Source of the DNA: Aotearoamyces nothofagi
Lineage: Eukaryota; Ascomycota; Leotiomycetes; Leotiales; Tympanidaceae
Direction of reading: 5' to 3'
Length of the DNA: 64,000 bases
NCBI GenBank assembly: GCA_015345905.1
Contig: JADDTR010000014.1
Coordinates: forward strand, 124,001-188,000
A program made the position numbers and the translations under genes. How positions within the stretch are numbered: position 1 is the stretch's first letter; each line of letters opens with the position of its first letter. Below, in pieces: positions 1 to 12,215 of the stretch. The notes under the pieces are model-generated. The model made no database searches. It was given only the letters and a program-made list of their open reading frames with translations, and was not told the DNA's origin.

Positions 1-3000
1 TCAAGATATTGTCAACCAGGCAGTCCTAGAAGTCTCGGATCGTATGCTGTACGATGTCGAAAAACAGCGGAGACCTACCAAGCATGGTGCTCTAGATGGA
101 AGATTAGTATGAATATCTGCCGCTGGAACATATTAGAGCTCAGACTGATGCAGGGTCAATTATCAGGGCATATCTAGCAAACAAGGACTTTGCGACACGT
201 GCGGCGAGAATTTAACTAACTGTAATGGCCATTTTGGCCATGTTCGGCTTGCACTTCCAGCATTTCACATTGGATATTTAAAGCTAGTTATGAGCATATT
301 ACAGAATATCTGCAAAGTATGCTGACACTTGCCCGGAGTATGGATTGAAGTTTAACATATCTATAGGATTGTGCTCGTGTCCTACTCACGGAGACTGAGC
401 GCCGATCATACCTGCGAGAACTGCGAAGACCAAATATCGATAATCTCAAGCGAACCCAAATATGCAAGAAGATCAACGAACAATGTCGAAAGGCAAAACA
501 ATGCCCGTATTGCGAGTCAATTAATGGTCAGATTCGAAAGAGTGGCGTCTTCAAGCTCACTCATGATAAGTTCCAGACATATAACAAGTCAACTGCCGCG
601 AAGAAGGTTGCACCAGCCAGCAAGATAGCTTTCGAGAAATCATTCACGGAAGCTAAGAAGAATAATCCTGAGCTGGATAAACACTTGCGGAAGGCGATGG
701 AAGATCTGAATCCGTTGAGAGTACTGAATCTATTCAAGATGATTACACCCACCGATTGCGAACTTCTAGGCATAAACCCCGCAGAAGGGAGGCCAGAGAT
801 GTTTCTATGGCAATATATTCCAGCGCCACCAGTTTGTATCCGTCCTTCCGTGGCGCAGGACAGTGCCAGCACGGAAGACGACCTGACTACTAAACTTGCT
901 GATATTGTCCACATCAGCTCGCTTATTAAAAGTGCGCTGCTTAAGGGGCAACCTGTGCAAACCATCATGGAGCAATGGGAGTACCTTCAACTACAGATCG
1001 CCATGTATGTCAATAGCGACGTACCGGGACTTCAGCAGCCAGGTTTTGGGAAGGCGATTCGTGGATTTTGTCAGAGATTGAAGGGCAAACAAGGACGGTT
1101 CCGAGGAAATCTCTCGGGAAAGCGTGTCGACTTTTCTGGCAGAACAGTTATTTCACCAGATCCGAATCTCAGCGTCGATTCGGTGGCAGTTCCAAAATTG
1201 GTCGCTATGAATCTGACCTATCCAGAACGTGCCAATAAAAGGAACATAGAGAAGTTGAGGAAGCTGATAATTAATGGCCCCAACAAATGGCCCGGTGCGA
1301 ACGTCATTTTACCCAAGGGCTCTCCACACAAAATATCTTTGAAGGTGGGGAAGATGCCTCCTGCTGAAAGAGCAAGAGACCTAAAGATCGGCGACGTTGT
1401 CGAGCGGCACTTAGAAGATGGTGATATCGTGCTTTTCAATCGCCAACCATCCCTTCACAAACTCAGTATCATGGCCCATTATGTCAAAGTACGCCCTTGG
1501 AGGACCTTTCGATTCAACGAATGTGTCTGTTCGCCATATAATGCAGATTTCGATGGAGATGAAATGAATCTTCACGTTCCTCAGACAGAAGAGGCTCGTA
1601 CTGAAGCCATTAATCTGATGGGCGTCAAGAACAACCTGTGCACGCCTAAGAATGGAGAGCCTATTATCTCGGCTACGCAAGATTTCATCACAGCGGCGTA
1701 TCTCCTAAGCAACAAGGAAAACTTCTTTGACCGCAAGACATTCACACATCTCTGCATGTACATGGTAGACGGCAATCTCCAAATCGATCTCCCTCCACCA
1801 GCCATCATAAAACCAGAATGTCTTTGGACTGGAAAACAGGTATTTAGCCTTCTGATGCGGCCCAACAAGGAGTCACCAGTGAAGGTTAATCTTGATGCGA
1901 AGTGCCGGGATTACAAAGCCAAAGCAGGGCAAACTCCTGATATGGACCCCAACGATGGATGGCTGGTTATACGCAACTCAGAAGTCATGTGTGGTAGAAT
2001 GGACAAGACCACCGTTGGGTCCGGAAAGAAGGACTCCATATTTTACATCATTTTGAGAGATTTCGGACCAGATGCGGCGGTAACATGTATGAACCGCCTT
2101 GCGAGACTCTCGGCCAGATATTTAACCAACCAAGGCTTCTCCATCGGTATAAGTGATGTTATTCCAGGTCAAAAACTCCAGGAGCAGAAACTTGCCCTTG
2201 TTTCTACAGCGTATGCCGAGTGCGACGAGTTGATTCAAACCTTTAAGGCCGGTAAATTGGAGAAGGCTACAGGGTGTAACATGGAGGAGACTCTTGAAAA
2301 TACGATATCTGGTATATTGAGTAGAGTTCGACAGCAAGCTGGAGAATACTGCATCGACACATTGAGCAAGTGGAACTCTCCTTTGATTATGGCTAAATCA
2401 GGGTCGAAAGGCTCAAACATCAACGTCGCACAAATGGTAACCCTTGTCGGGCAGCAAATGATTAGTGGTGCCCGTGTCGCGGATGGCTTCCAGGATCGAA
2501 CGCTGCCCCATTTTCCAAAAAACGCCCGACAACCGCCGTCAAAAGGTTTCGTCCGTAACAGCTTTTTTAGTGGTCTCACGCCCACCGAATTTCTTTTTCA
2601 CGCTATTTCTGGCCGTGAAGGTCTTGTCGATACAGCTGTCAAAACTGCCGAGACTGGCTACATGTCACGAAGACTGATGAAATCTCTAGAAGATCTCTCA
2701 ACTCAGTACGATAATACCGTCCGTAATTCTTCAGCAGGCATCGTACAATTCCAGTTTGGAGCAGACAGCCTTGATCCAGTTGACATGGAAGGCAGCGCTG
2801 TACCCGTCCACTTTGATCGAACTTTTACCCATGCTGAGAGTCTCACATGGGATAATAATCACCGTGCTCTGTTGCCATATGAGATTACCGCTATGTGCGC
2901 AGAACTTCTTGAGCCAGAGAGGGCTAAGCTGACAAGACGGGGTTTACTCAATAATGAATTGCTAAAGTACGATGATCAGAGTGACTACGGAATAGATGAG

Positions 3001-4428
3001 CACGAGAGTGCGAGAGGGTTCCTAGATACTATCACTAGGTATGTTGGTGCACTAGCCTCGAAGCAAGCAAGAGCGCGACAAAAGGCGGGCTTGCACGAAT
3101 TCGAAGATGATCCTATACTATCCGGAGACGATTATGATCCGGCAAAGGAAGATAAGGGGCGGCACGATCAAATCGAACGAATCGCGAAAGTGTCCGAAGC
3201 TACCCTTAAAATGTTCATCAAAATCTGCCTGAGAAAGTACGAAAAAGCACAGGTGGAGCCAGGCCATGCAGTCGGTGCAGTCGGTGCCCAGTCAATTGGA
3301 GAGCCAGGAACCCAGATGACGTTGAGAACTTTCCATTTTGCTGGTGTCGCAGGTATGAGTATTACACAAGGTGTACCACGTATCAAGGAAATAATCAACG
3401 CATCTAAGTCGATTAGTACACCTGTCATCGCTTGTCCGCTTGAAAACCCTCGAGATATAGTAGCTGCACGCATTGTCAAAGGCCGGATCGAGAAGACTTA
3501 TATTTCCGATTGCATTCGCTTTATCGAAGACATGTGGTCAGCGCAGAGAGCCACGCTTTGTCTATCAGTCGATACCCAGGGCCTCACGGAAATGCATCTC
3601 GACATCAGTGTCACTGACATAGCTGAAGCAATCTGTAAGAACAAGAAGCTCAAGATTCGCGGGAGTGATGTCAATTGCTATGGAGATTGCATTTTCGTAA
3701 CCGTCAGCCATGATGGTGGTAGTGGAACTGGTGGTCGCGGTGGCATAAAGTCAAAGGTCTCGATTGATGAAGGAGGCTCTGATCTCCTCCTCCGCGTTAA
3801 CCACCTCAAACGTTCTATTCCCCAAATCGCCATATCAGGCTATCCAGATGCAACCCGAGCAATCATTCAAACGTCTGAAACGAGTGAACACACTGTCCTC
3901 GTTGAAGGTTACGGTCTTCGAGCTTGCATGACAACCGAAGGAGTCATCGGCACAAAATGCACATCCAATAGTGTTATGGAGTGCCTCCATGTTCTCGGCA
4001 TTGAAGCTGCACGCTCTACAATCGCAAAAGAAATCGGTCTGGTTATGGGTGACATGGGTATCGATCCTCGACACATGCAGCTTCTCGCTGATGTTATGAC
4101 ATACAAAGGGGAGGTCCTCGGTATTACTAGATTCGGCTTATCGAAGATGAGAGATAGTGTGCTTCAGCTTGCCTCTTTTGAGAAGACGCCTGATCATCTG
4201 TTTGATGCTGCGGCAGGTATGAAGAGAGATAAGATCGAGGGAGTTAGTGAATGTATCATCATGGGTCAGACAATGGCTGTTGGTACGGGCGCATTCGAGG
4301 TTGTGAGAACACTTGGTTTGAGAGACGATGGGGCGTTGAAGCAGAAGAAGACAGAATTTGAGGATGCGTGGAGATGGGACGCATCAGAGAGGAGGAAAAT
4401 GTCGAAGCTAGCAGCCACGGCAGCTTAA
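1..4428 (+). CDS. RPC1: RNA polymerase III largest subunit RPC1, 5' partial
   Basis: Largest catalytic subunit of nuclear RNA polymerase III, which makes tRNAs, 5S rRNA and other small RNAs. Exons read as <1..106, 167..316 and 367..4428, giving 1438 codons. Yeast RPC1 is 1460 residues, so only about 25 N-terminal residues are missing beyond the window edge. Exon 2 carries the clamp zinc site (CDTCGENLTNCNGHFGH) and the start of exon 3 adds CPYC. The catalytic magnesium loop NADFDGDEMN is at about 1540-1569, the bridge and trigger-helix region at about 3280-3370 (VGAQSIGEPGTQMTLRTFHF). The C terminus lacks the heptad CTD, as expected for Pol III rather than Pol II. RPC1-type residues around the funnel separate it from RPA1. 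Splice sites restore frame at both junctions (GRL/GISS and NICK/DCAR). The first two introns contain stops, which explains why the open frame starts only at 367. Confidence 0.95.
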
Positions 4429-4835
4429 TACGCAGAGGGCTATCAAATATTGTCCCTTTAACCAATACTCGAAACTGTATATACAAGTTTTAGACCCAAT
4501 TAGATCAATGTATTTAACAATGCTTTTAACGACTCTTAATGATTTTCATGTCAGTTTTAAAAACAGGGCCCCACTCTGTTGTAATATAGCAAGGCTGTCG
4601 TCGTCACATAACAGTGCAATGCCATGCTTTGCTACAAGTTGAAGCTGCAAGGTGTGTGATAGAGTAATGCATTTATTCATCCGTCAGAATATTCATATCG
4701 TAATCCGCTTGTTCTTTTCCTAAAGAAGTTACATAATTGTGGCAATCGATTTCAAACGCCAGTATGCGGCTATGCGGCTATGCAAACCCAAAACCCAAGG
4801 TACCTCCAACGCCGCGCTGTGAAAGAGTGATTATT
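4429..4835. other. Convergent 3' intergenic region
   Basis: About 400 bp between the 3' ends of RPC1 (+) and the dysferlin-domain gene (-). It is AT-rich and should hold both polyadenylation regions. I see no open frame or repeat apart from a small direct duplication (atgcggct twice, about 4763-4778). Confidence 0.6.
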
Positions 4836-6314
4836 CTATGCTTTCCCCTTACCTTTGCCTCTCGTAGCCTTTAATTTCTCAATTTCGGCCACAGCATCGT
4901 TTACATGATTTCCCTCTCCTGATTCTCCTGTCCCTGGTAATTCTCGGTCAGAAATTACGTCTTTCGGGCCCGAATCGTCAAGACCCGTCCATTCCTTGCT
5001 CGTCCAGCCTTGACTCTCATCAACGGCACCTTTGGTATGACCTTCCTCAGCCATATGCTTGATATCGCTCCAGAATTCAAACTTCTTGACTTCTATGTCC
5101 GCAGCCTTGACCGCAGCTTCAAGATTATTAATCCTTTGTGTGCTGACTGAGTTCTCATCTGCTCCACCATTCTCATGACTATCTCGATGGCGTGATACTT
5201 CATCAACCATTTTTGATAGATGTGCTAGGAATAGCCGTCGAGAGGCTTGGAAGATAAACTGAGACATAATGTCAGGCATGCGATCGCTGAGGTAGAAGAG
5301 ATCATCCCCGTGCGCAATAAAGTTCTCCACAGCTTCTATCTTTTCTCGATCGATCCTGAAAATCTTCAGAACTTTCAGCAATTGATCAATGTCACGTATG
5401 CCTTCTAATTCCAAAACCCCTTCTACTCCATGATTATGAAGCTGCTCGAGACTATATCTGCTCTCGCAATGACTGCTAGCTTTGCTAGGACTCCGGCTTC
5501 GAGCTATATTTGGACGAATTGTGAAGTAATCAGCACTCAGCATGTGCGACTCGTCGGCCTGGTATCCTCTGTGATTCTGAACTCTTTTTCGTATCCAGGC
5601 TCGTCGGCGTACAAATGAGTTCCAACACGATGGACCATGCCAAGAAAATTTCTTGGAAAACATAAAAGAATATTCCCAGCCATCCTCGTCAACGCCATCA
5701 TCATGATTGATCATCCAGTCTTTCCAGGCCCAGACCCAGCTCGGGTCAGGTGGTTGTGCATTAGTTATATTGGTTGCACTGGCTTTCTGTGCGATGTTGG
5801 TCCATGGAGGAAGATCTGACGCACCGAGAGCCTTCGAGGAGAATAGAGATAATCCACACAGGAATAGACCTCGTTGATTCTCGTATAAAACATCAATAGC
5901 CGACTCGCGCTGTGTTAGAGCAGTTTTTAGCGATTTCGAGGTTTCTGCAGTCTTGGGGCGGAGTGAATCTCCATGATCTGGTGTCCCTTCAGTCTGCCCA
6001 TCTTTAGGAATTACTTCCAGGTATTCAACTTGGGATGTAGCAGTGTCTCCTTCGTGCCGATCTTGGTATTTCGAGTGATTTCTCTTCACAACCTCCTCTC
6101 GTAGTGATAATTTCTTGTATAGTTGGGTATCGCTATGCCGCCGCGAGAGACCTGCCTCTGTTCGCTTGAGGGACTCAGTACGATCGCGAGCCTCTGCAGA
6201 GAGGCTCGAAGAGCGTATGCGCTTCGTATGATCAATTAGGCTTATCTCGTGGTCGTAGTCAGAGTCTATGAGGGCAGAAGGCCGGCGTGAAGACGTGTGA
6301 GAGAATATCGGCAT
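4836..6314 (-). CDS. Dysferlin-domain (DysF) protein, Mug65/Spo73-like
   Basis: Single-exon gene, 492 residues. Residues 147-250 match the fungal peroxin/dysferlin (DysFN-DysFC) pattern: NQRGLFLCGLSLFSSKAL, then PWTN (170-173), then DPSWVWAWKDW (190-200), then DEDGWEYSFMF (209-219), then SWHG plus a basic run FVRRRAWIRKRV (234-245). This Trp/Arg-rich signature is shared by Pex23/Pex30-family proteins and by S. pombe Mug65 and yeast Spo73. I see no transmembrane segment, so it looks more like the soluble Mug65/Spo73 type than a Pex30 membrane protein. The N-terminal 140 residues are polar and probably disordered; the C terminus ends in a basic GKGKGKA tail. Exact role is not evident; lipid-membrane or peroxisome/ER contact functions are known for the family only. 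Confidence 0.75.
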   Translation of the reverse strand: MPIFSHTSSRRPSALIDSDYDHEISLIDHTKRIRSSSLSAEARDRTESLKRTEAGLSRRHSDTQLYKKLSLREEVVKRNHSKYQDRHEGDTATSQVEYLEVIPKDGQTEGTPDHGDSLRPKTAETSKSLKTALTQRESAIDVLYENQRGLFLCGLSLFSSKALGASDLPPWTNIAQKASATNITNAQPPDPSWVWAWKDWMINHDDGVDEDGWEYSFMFSKKFSWHGPSCWNSFVRRRAWIRKRVQNHRGYQADESHMLSADYFTIRPNIARSRSPSKASSHCESRYSLEQLHNHGVEGVLELEGIRDIDQLLKVLKIFRIDREKIEAVENFIAHGDDLFYLSDRMPDIMSQFIFQASRRLFLAHLSKMVDEVSRHRDSHENGGADENSVSTQRINNLEAAVKAADIEVKKFEFWSDIKHMAEEGHTKGAVDESQGWTSKEWTGLDDSGPKDVISDRELPGTGESGEGNHVNDAVAEIEKLKATRGKGKGKA

Positions 6315-6921
6315 TTTCTCTCCTCAAAAGCTACCCTAGGGACCTTAATGACAGGGCATCAGCATGGCGGAGGCAAGCTTCTCCACAGCGTCAATCAATG
6401 ACGTAGCTGCGGTATCGACTTGGTTGAAGGAAAGAACAGTAGCTGTACTGTAGAATCTCGTAAACCTGAGAACGACGCGGGAGCTGAAGGCATAAAAGTA
6501 TTGAGCAGCCCATCCGCGTCATCTACAACTTGGACGCCCCGTTCCTCGACCTGGAAGGCGAGCTAGCCATAGTACCTCCGTTCGGCCTCAGGTACGACGT
6601 GCCTGGACGACAAGGCTGCAGAGACTCCGTCAACACACGTGAAGCGAGTCGGATGGGGCTGCCTCGCTGCCTTGCTGCCTTGCTGTAATGACGTGGTTGT
6701 GGGGAGTTGACTGACCCCCGCATGGCCCTGCAGCGCAGCAACCAAGGCATAACAGCGTTCCAGAACGCGAGCGAATCAGATGACAACATGCACCCAGCTT
6801 AACCACCTCCTCTTTTCCCTCAACCTCTCCTCCCTCCTTTAAATTCATCAAACAACCCTATTGTTTACACTCTCAGACACTCACTTCATAACAAATCAAT
6901 TCGCTCGACTTATCAATCGCA
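6315..6921. promoter_or_regulatory. Divergent promoter region
   Basis: About 600 bp between the divergent dysferlin-domain gene (-) and the small helical protein gene (+). A pyrimidine-rich tract at about 6800-6842 (repeated CCTC/TCCC) sits some 80-120 bp before the + start, as is common in fungal promoters. No convincing coding frame. Confidence 0.5.
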
Positions 6922-7573
6922 ATGGCGCAACCAAAGTCCCGACTCCCTCTCGCTATCGGTCTCACTGCTGCTGGTGGGATAGGCTACTATTTGTACACCG
7001 CCGGGGGCAACCCAAAGGTCGCCGAGAAGCAATTCGAGGGTAGGTCTGGGAATTTCTACTTGCCGGGGCTCTATTTATTGTCCATTCTCTTCTAGGACGT
7101 AAATTCAGCGCATCACTTAACTGACCTTATATCCAACTAGCCGATTTCTCCAAGGCCTCAGCAAAGGTCAGGTCTGAAATTCCAGGCCGAACAAAGGAAG
7201 TCGAGAAGAAGAGCGAAGCCTGGGCAACCGAAACTGGTGCCAAGATCGACTCTGCTGTAAGTAGCATTGTACGTTTCCGAGCCACACTAGAATGCACTCG
7301 GTGCTTAACCACCACCTCTCATTTTGTCTCTTTACCTTAACTAGCCCCTCTCGACTCGACCTCAAGTTGCCAGGATCAGCTCACTGACATCTATCTTATA
7401 ACCAGAGCGATAAAGCAAAGGCTGAGCTGGCTAAAGCTGAAGGAAAGTTCGATACCTATCGCAAGGAAGCTAGCAGAGACGCACAGGCCAAAATCGACAA
7501 GTTTGATGCCACAGTAGAAAAGGAAGCTGCAAAGGCAAAAAGCGGCATCTCGAGCTGGTTTGGTGGAAAGTAA
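6922..7573 (+). CDS. Small N-terminally membrane-anchored helical protein (conserved fungal)
   Basis: Three exons, 6922..7039, 7141..7256 and 7406..7573, give 133 residues. Donors GTAGGT and GTAAGT and acceptors CTAG and CCAG keep frame. The N terminus MAQPKSRLPLAIGLTAAGG followed by IGYYLY is a short hydrophobic segment (about residues 9-26) that could anchor the protein. The rest is a charged, Ala/Lys/Glu-rich amphipathic helix without cysteines, ending SSWFGGK. The pattern resembles short fungal proteins often labelled 'calcofluor white hypersensitive protein'; I recall this from general appearance and could not test it. Mitochondrial or ER membrane location is possible. The start is supported by conservation-like N-terminal layout and the spliced frame. 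Confidence 0.65.
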
Positions 7574-7702
7574 GCTTATGCTCCTATGATAATGGTTCTG
7601 GTTCAGGTTCAGGTCCAGGTTCAGGTTCATGACGACATGTGGCCGAGGCTAACTTCAAAAATTGAACGCACGCCTTGGCAAGCACACCTTGTAAGTTTTA
7701 AC

Positions 7703-7788
7703 AAAGCATGGTGTTGCACTGTTATATCACGACATCAGCTTTAGTTGAATTTCTCAAAATCGGTATAAATATAGAACTGCTTGTTCTG
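7703..7788 (+). repeat. Short dispersed repeat, AT-shifted copy
   Basis: 86 bp that align along their length to 43808-43894, sharing TATCACGACA, CAGCT and ACTGCTT. Most differences are transitions that make this copy AT-richer (for example the other copy's CACAGAGATGGG reads TATAAATATAGA here), a pattern like repeat-induced point mutation. I do not recognise the element family. Confidence 0.5.
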
Positions 7789-8062
7789 CATATCCTGTGA
7801 AAGTTCTAGAAAATGGCCCAGTTTTAACCTTATAACCTAGTTCTACTTTGCTACCGAAAGCATATATATCTTTGGTGCCATCATAGCAAGTGAACTAAGC
7901 AATTTTTAATATGGTGCGGTAGTACAGTGCTGCACTGTCATATCATGACAAGAGTTGTTATCCTAGAGGCTATGCAGGGCGAAACAAAACTACGACTCAC
8001 TAGACCCAAGTCTGATTTACGCCATTTCAAGCCGTACAAGGTAAGCAAGGGTGCACACATCC

Positions 8063-8089
8063 TATATATATATATATATATATATATAT
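8063..8089. repeat. (TA)n microsatellite
   Basis: Uninterrupted TA dinucleotide run of 27 bp in the 7.6-8.6 kb intergenic region. Likely length-polymorphic. Confidence 0.95.
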
Positions 8090-8597
8090 GTGAATAATTG
8101 GATAATTAGAGGCTATTTAAGCTCTCTAAAGCCGCCCACTCGCCCTTAAGGTCCATGGGACTTATCATCGGTATGCCTATAGTATAAAGGGATTACACGA
8201 AACTCGCATACCAAGCTTCCGATCAATTGTAAATTATGGATGTCATATCATATCAGGAATTCAATGCTAGTCTACAGTGACTGTCCTCGAGTCGAGGCGT
8301 CGGTTGACGGCAACATGAGCAGAGCTCTCTAGCAATTATATCTACAAGATCTTAATTAGTCTCCGATGAAGGTTTGCTGAACTTGTTTTATTGTTTTCGA
8401 GGCATGTTCTAATAGCGACACCCTTACTCTCGCATGTCTAAGAAATAAAGGCACATGCTAGCCCATACAATGTCTAATACGCCATGAGGTAATGCCATAC
8501 AGTCCCTTTCTCTGCGCCCCAGATACGTTGCCCATCCCGGATGTTTTGCCACACGCCAGAACTGAACCACAAAATGTAGTCGAATCTGAAAAAATTC

Positions 8598-11500
8598 TCA
8601 CTTCCTTTTGCCCTTCTTTTTGCCCTTTTGGACAGGAGCTGGACTAGAAGACATAACACTTGAAGCCCTTGAAGACGGAGTAGCTGATGTGGCCTTGCTA
8701 GCTGCTCCAGACTTGATATTGTCAAGTGCCTTGTTCTAAGAAAGAATTAGTATTTCCACAAATAATATGCCAGAACTAGCTTACCTTAACGCCGTTTTTT
8801 GTCTTCTTCTTAGCGGGTGCCATCCCGAGCACACTGTCCTCGTCATTCTCCTCATCCTCTGGCTCGCGTTTTCCTTTACCATTAGCAGCCCCATTGACCC
8901 CCTTCGGCGCCTTTTCATCCTCAAATTCTCGTGCCACAGTCGTAAGAAGTGTAGTGCATCTTCGGCTGATCTCAATAGGCGTCCGGCTCAGGAAGAACCA
9001 GTCAAAACGGAACAGAGGACTATCGCGGATTTCATCACGAATGCGCTCATAGATACCTTCACTATCAACGCCAAATTTGTCTAGGAGAACGAGTAAGAAA
9101 CGATCCTCTTCTTCCGTATAAACCTTCTTGTTCGTGGTCGAAACGGAATAGTTGATTTTGAGCTGTTGTAGTGGAACCCGGTATTGCGCCATTTTCTTCT
9201 TCAACATCTTTCGCTGGTGCTCTATCTTTCGAGCCTTCTCCTCTCCCGCTTCAATAATCGAGGTGTATTTCGAGTAATCTTGAATCTCCGTATAACGCTT
9301 CCAGAAGACTTTGGCATATGCTTTAATCTCTGCAGGGGTCTTGCTATCAATTTCCTCGGCGATACCTTCGTAGTTATCGCGGCCATATTTGGCGGATCCG
9401 TTTATGAACTGCTGGAAATCCCGACGATTCCACTCTCCAAAACCTTGCTCTGAAAGGCGTTGCTTCTCTTCTTGTTCCGCCTCGGTAAGTGGAGTAGCAT
9501 TGTCAATTTCTTGTTGATCTAACGTCCTCTCAGCCTCCCTATCGGACAATTCCTCCTCTGGGCCATCCGCAAGTGGAACCTTGTAGCCGATCTCCTTGCG
9601 GAAATATGCCGTCTCACGGTCCTGGAGATCCGATAGCAAGGGCGGGAAGAATTGGTAATCGTGTACAACCACTTGCTTAGGAGCCCTGGGAGCCTTTGGC
9701 TTCGTATCTGCGACACGACCTCCAGTCGAAAGAGCCTGTTTATAGTATTTATCCATTGAGTATGATTGCTCCTTACGCTCACGCTTGGCAGGATTAATCC
9801 AGTTGATGCCGATTTCCTTCTTGCGATTTGCGAAATCTTCGCCATTCCACTCATAAGCAGACTCGGAAGTAAACTTCTGGAGGTCATCAATACCAAGCTT
9901 CTCATATCTAGCATTAAGCTCGGCAGTACGTTTCTCGCCATGTTTAAGGATTTCGTCGATGTCATCGTCATTCAGCTCCGCACCCTTGTCGGCGAGAGCT
10001 CCAGTGGCACCCTTAGTCTGGAAAACTTTCTCGGCGCCGTGCTGAATCATGTTGAGCAGCTCATCCTTGTTGGCAGCAGCTTTAGCAGCAATCTGAGCAC
10101 GGCCCTGCTGAATAACAAGCTGGTCAAGACGAAGCTTTTGGGCCGCACGCTCCAGAACCTTTTCCTCGATGGCATTTTCGGTGACAAATCGATAGACGAC
10201 AACTTGCTTGGTCTGACCAATACGATGGGCTCGGTCCATAGCCTGTAAATCGGCTTGGGGGTTCCAATCGCTGTCATAGAGAACAACAATGTCTGCACTT
10301 GTCAAATTAATTCCAAGACCACCAGCACGAGTAGTTAAGAGGAACACAAATTTCTCCGAATCGGGCTTGTTATAGTCATCAATGGCGGAGATACGGTCCT
10401 CGTGAGCGGTTCCACCATCGATACGACAATACTTAAAATCTCGGAATACACAATAGTCCTCGAGGATATCTAACAATCTGCTCATTTGGGAGAAAATCAA
10501 GACTCGACTGCCTGCCTTCTTGAGGCGAACCAGAAGACGATCAAGCATAACCATCTTTCCAGCATTGAAAACTAAGTGTTCATCAGTCGTATATGGCGGT
10601 CCAGGCTCGGCACCTTCGAAAAGATACGGATGATTGCAGCATTTTCGTAACTGCATGACAATGTTCAGAAGTCGTGTCTTAGATTCCCGCTTGCCGCCAG
10701 CGCCGTTGACTGCATCAATGTCCTTCTCTAGAATTTTCTGGTACCATTTAACTTGCATCTCGGACATGCCTATATATAAGTTGATTTCCTTCTTTGGGAG
10801 AAGGCTCTTTTCGACGTCGCTCTTCACTCGTCGAAGCAAGAAAGGCCGTAGAACACGATGGAGCTGTTGCACGACCGTATCTTGGTCAACGCCTTGACCA
10901 GAGAACCATTGATCGAAAGCTTCCGCATCACCAAAGACATCTGGAAGTAAGAAGTTCAAAAGCGCCCAAAGTTCGTGCAAATTGTTCTGAAGCGGTGTTC
11001 CTGTGATTAGGAGACGATTTCGGGAGTTGAAGAGGCGAATGACTTGGGCCAGCGACGATTCTTCGTTCTTGATACGATGTGCCTCGTCAATGATGATGTA
11101 TTCCCAAGCAAACTTCTTCAAATGAGCCTTTTCTCTCAATATCATCTCGTAACTTGTAATGCAGACGTCGAATTTCTCGTCTACTAATCGCTCATTAATG
11201 AGTATGTGACGTTCTTCTTTGGCACCCTGAAGCACCAGTACGTTCGTTTCTGGGAGCCATTTTGCGAATTCTCTTTTCCAGTTATCAAGCGTGGATTTTG
11301 GAACAATAACCAGATGAGGCCCAGTAATCCCCATGATATGTCGAAGGTAACCCAAGAATGAGATTGTCTGCAACGTTTTTCCAAGTCCCATCTCATCTGC
11401 CAATATACCGGAAATACCGTTCTCATGAAGGGAAATTAGCCAGTTGAGACCTGCGACCTGATAATCTCTCATCAGACCACCTTGGATAAATCCGGGCGAC

Positions 11501-12215
11501 TCTCTGAAAACTGTCTCCGCAGATCCCCCATGCTTTTCATCCTTAAGAAGCTCTGCATCTTCCTCGGCTTCAGTCCTCCGGCGTCTCTCAACCGCAGCGC
11601 CACCAGCACGATCACGGACTTTCTTCGCGGCTGCGGCTTCCGCGTCCTGTCGATCAATTTCGACCATAATCTCTTTAATGTGTGGATTCGGGTTAGTTTC
11701 GATAAAATGGCGAAAAAGGTCCGTTAAGCCAAGGAGGTAGCGAAATCTTCGAATGGAATCATCTTCCTAAAGAGAAACAATGATTAGTGACCTGGTATTG
11801 TAGAATCTTAAATAGAAGTGTTAAATATCATACCTGTGATTGACCTAAACGATCGTGTTTCTTGCCAAATACACTTCGCCGAAGCTGGGTCGCTTCAGAA
11901 CGTCGCCTCCTACCATCTGGAGTTAACGCATCTCCGTTGACACTGCTTGCGGTTGTATTTGGGTTTGTATCAGAGTCTTCCGTGAAGTCGGGGGTTTCAT
12001 CGACATCCTAAAGGTAGCATGTTAACATATACGGCCTTGCAACAACTTTGGAAGAGAGAACGGAGGTAAGGGTTGTTTCAAGTCTCTCCACATGACTTAA
12101 AATGATAAGGGCTTACCATAGGGTCAACTGGCAATTGTCTTATAGGCTCAGAAGTATCTACCATAGAGGTGTCGGTATCAGCGCCGCTGAGGCGGGAAGA
12201 GCGCGAGGGAGCCAT
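8598..12215 (-). CDS. ISWI-family chromatin-remodelling ATPase (Isw1/Isw2-like)
   Basis: Nucleosome-sliding SNF2 ATPase. Four exons on the minus strand: 12215..12117, 12007..11834, 11766..8785 and 8735..8598, giving 1130 residues. The start [15 protein letters not shown] lies just before a GTAAGC donor. The SNF2 domain carries DEMGLGKT (about 215-222), DEAH (about 318-321), [10 protein letters not shown], and the helicase C motifs [11 protein letters not shown] and [10 protein letters not shown]-terminal HAND, SANT ([12 protein letters not shown] region) and SLIDE ([17 protein letters not shown]) domains identify ISWI rather than CHD or Snf2. The last exon adds a basic tail ending KKGKRK, probably a nuclear localisation or DNA-binding tail. 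If the last intron is retained, translation stops three codons later (ending KVS). It shares a divergent promoter with the HAPSTR1-like gene. Confidence 0.93.

Larger units (their letters stand above)
7574..8597. other. Intergenic region with TA microsatellite and repeat relics
   Basis: About 1 kb between the 3' end of the small helical gene and the 3' end of ISWI (convergent). It contains a stretch at 7703-7788 related to 43808-43894, a weaker similar stretch at about 7930-7965, and a pure (TA)n run. No convincing gene. Confidence 0.55.
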
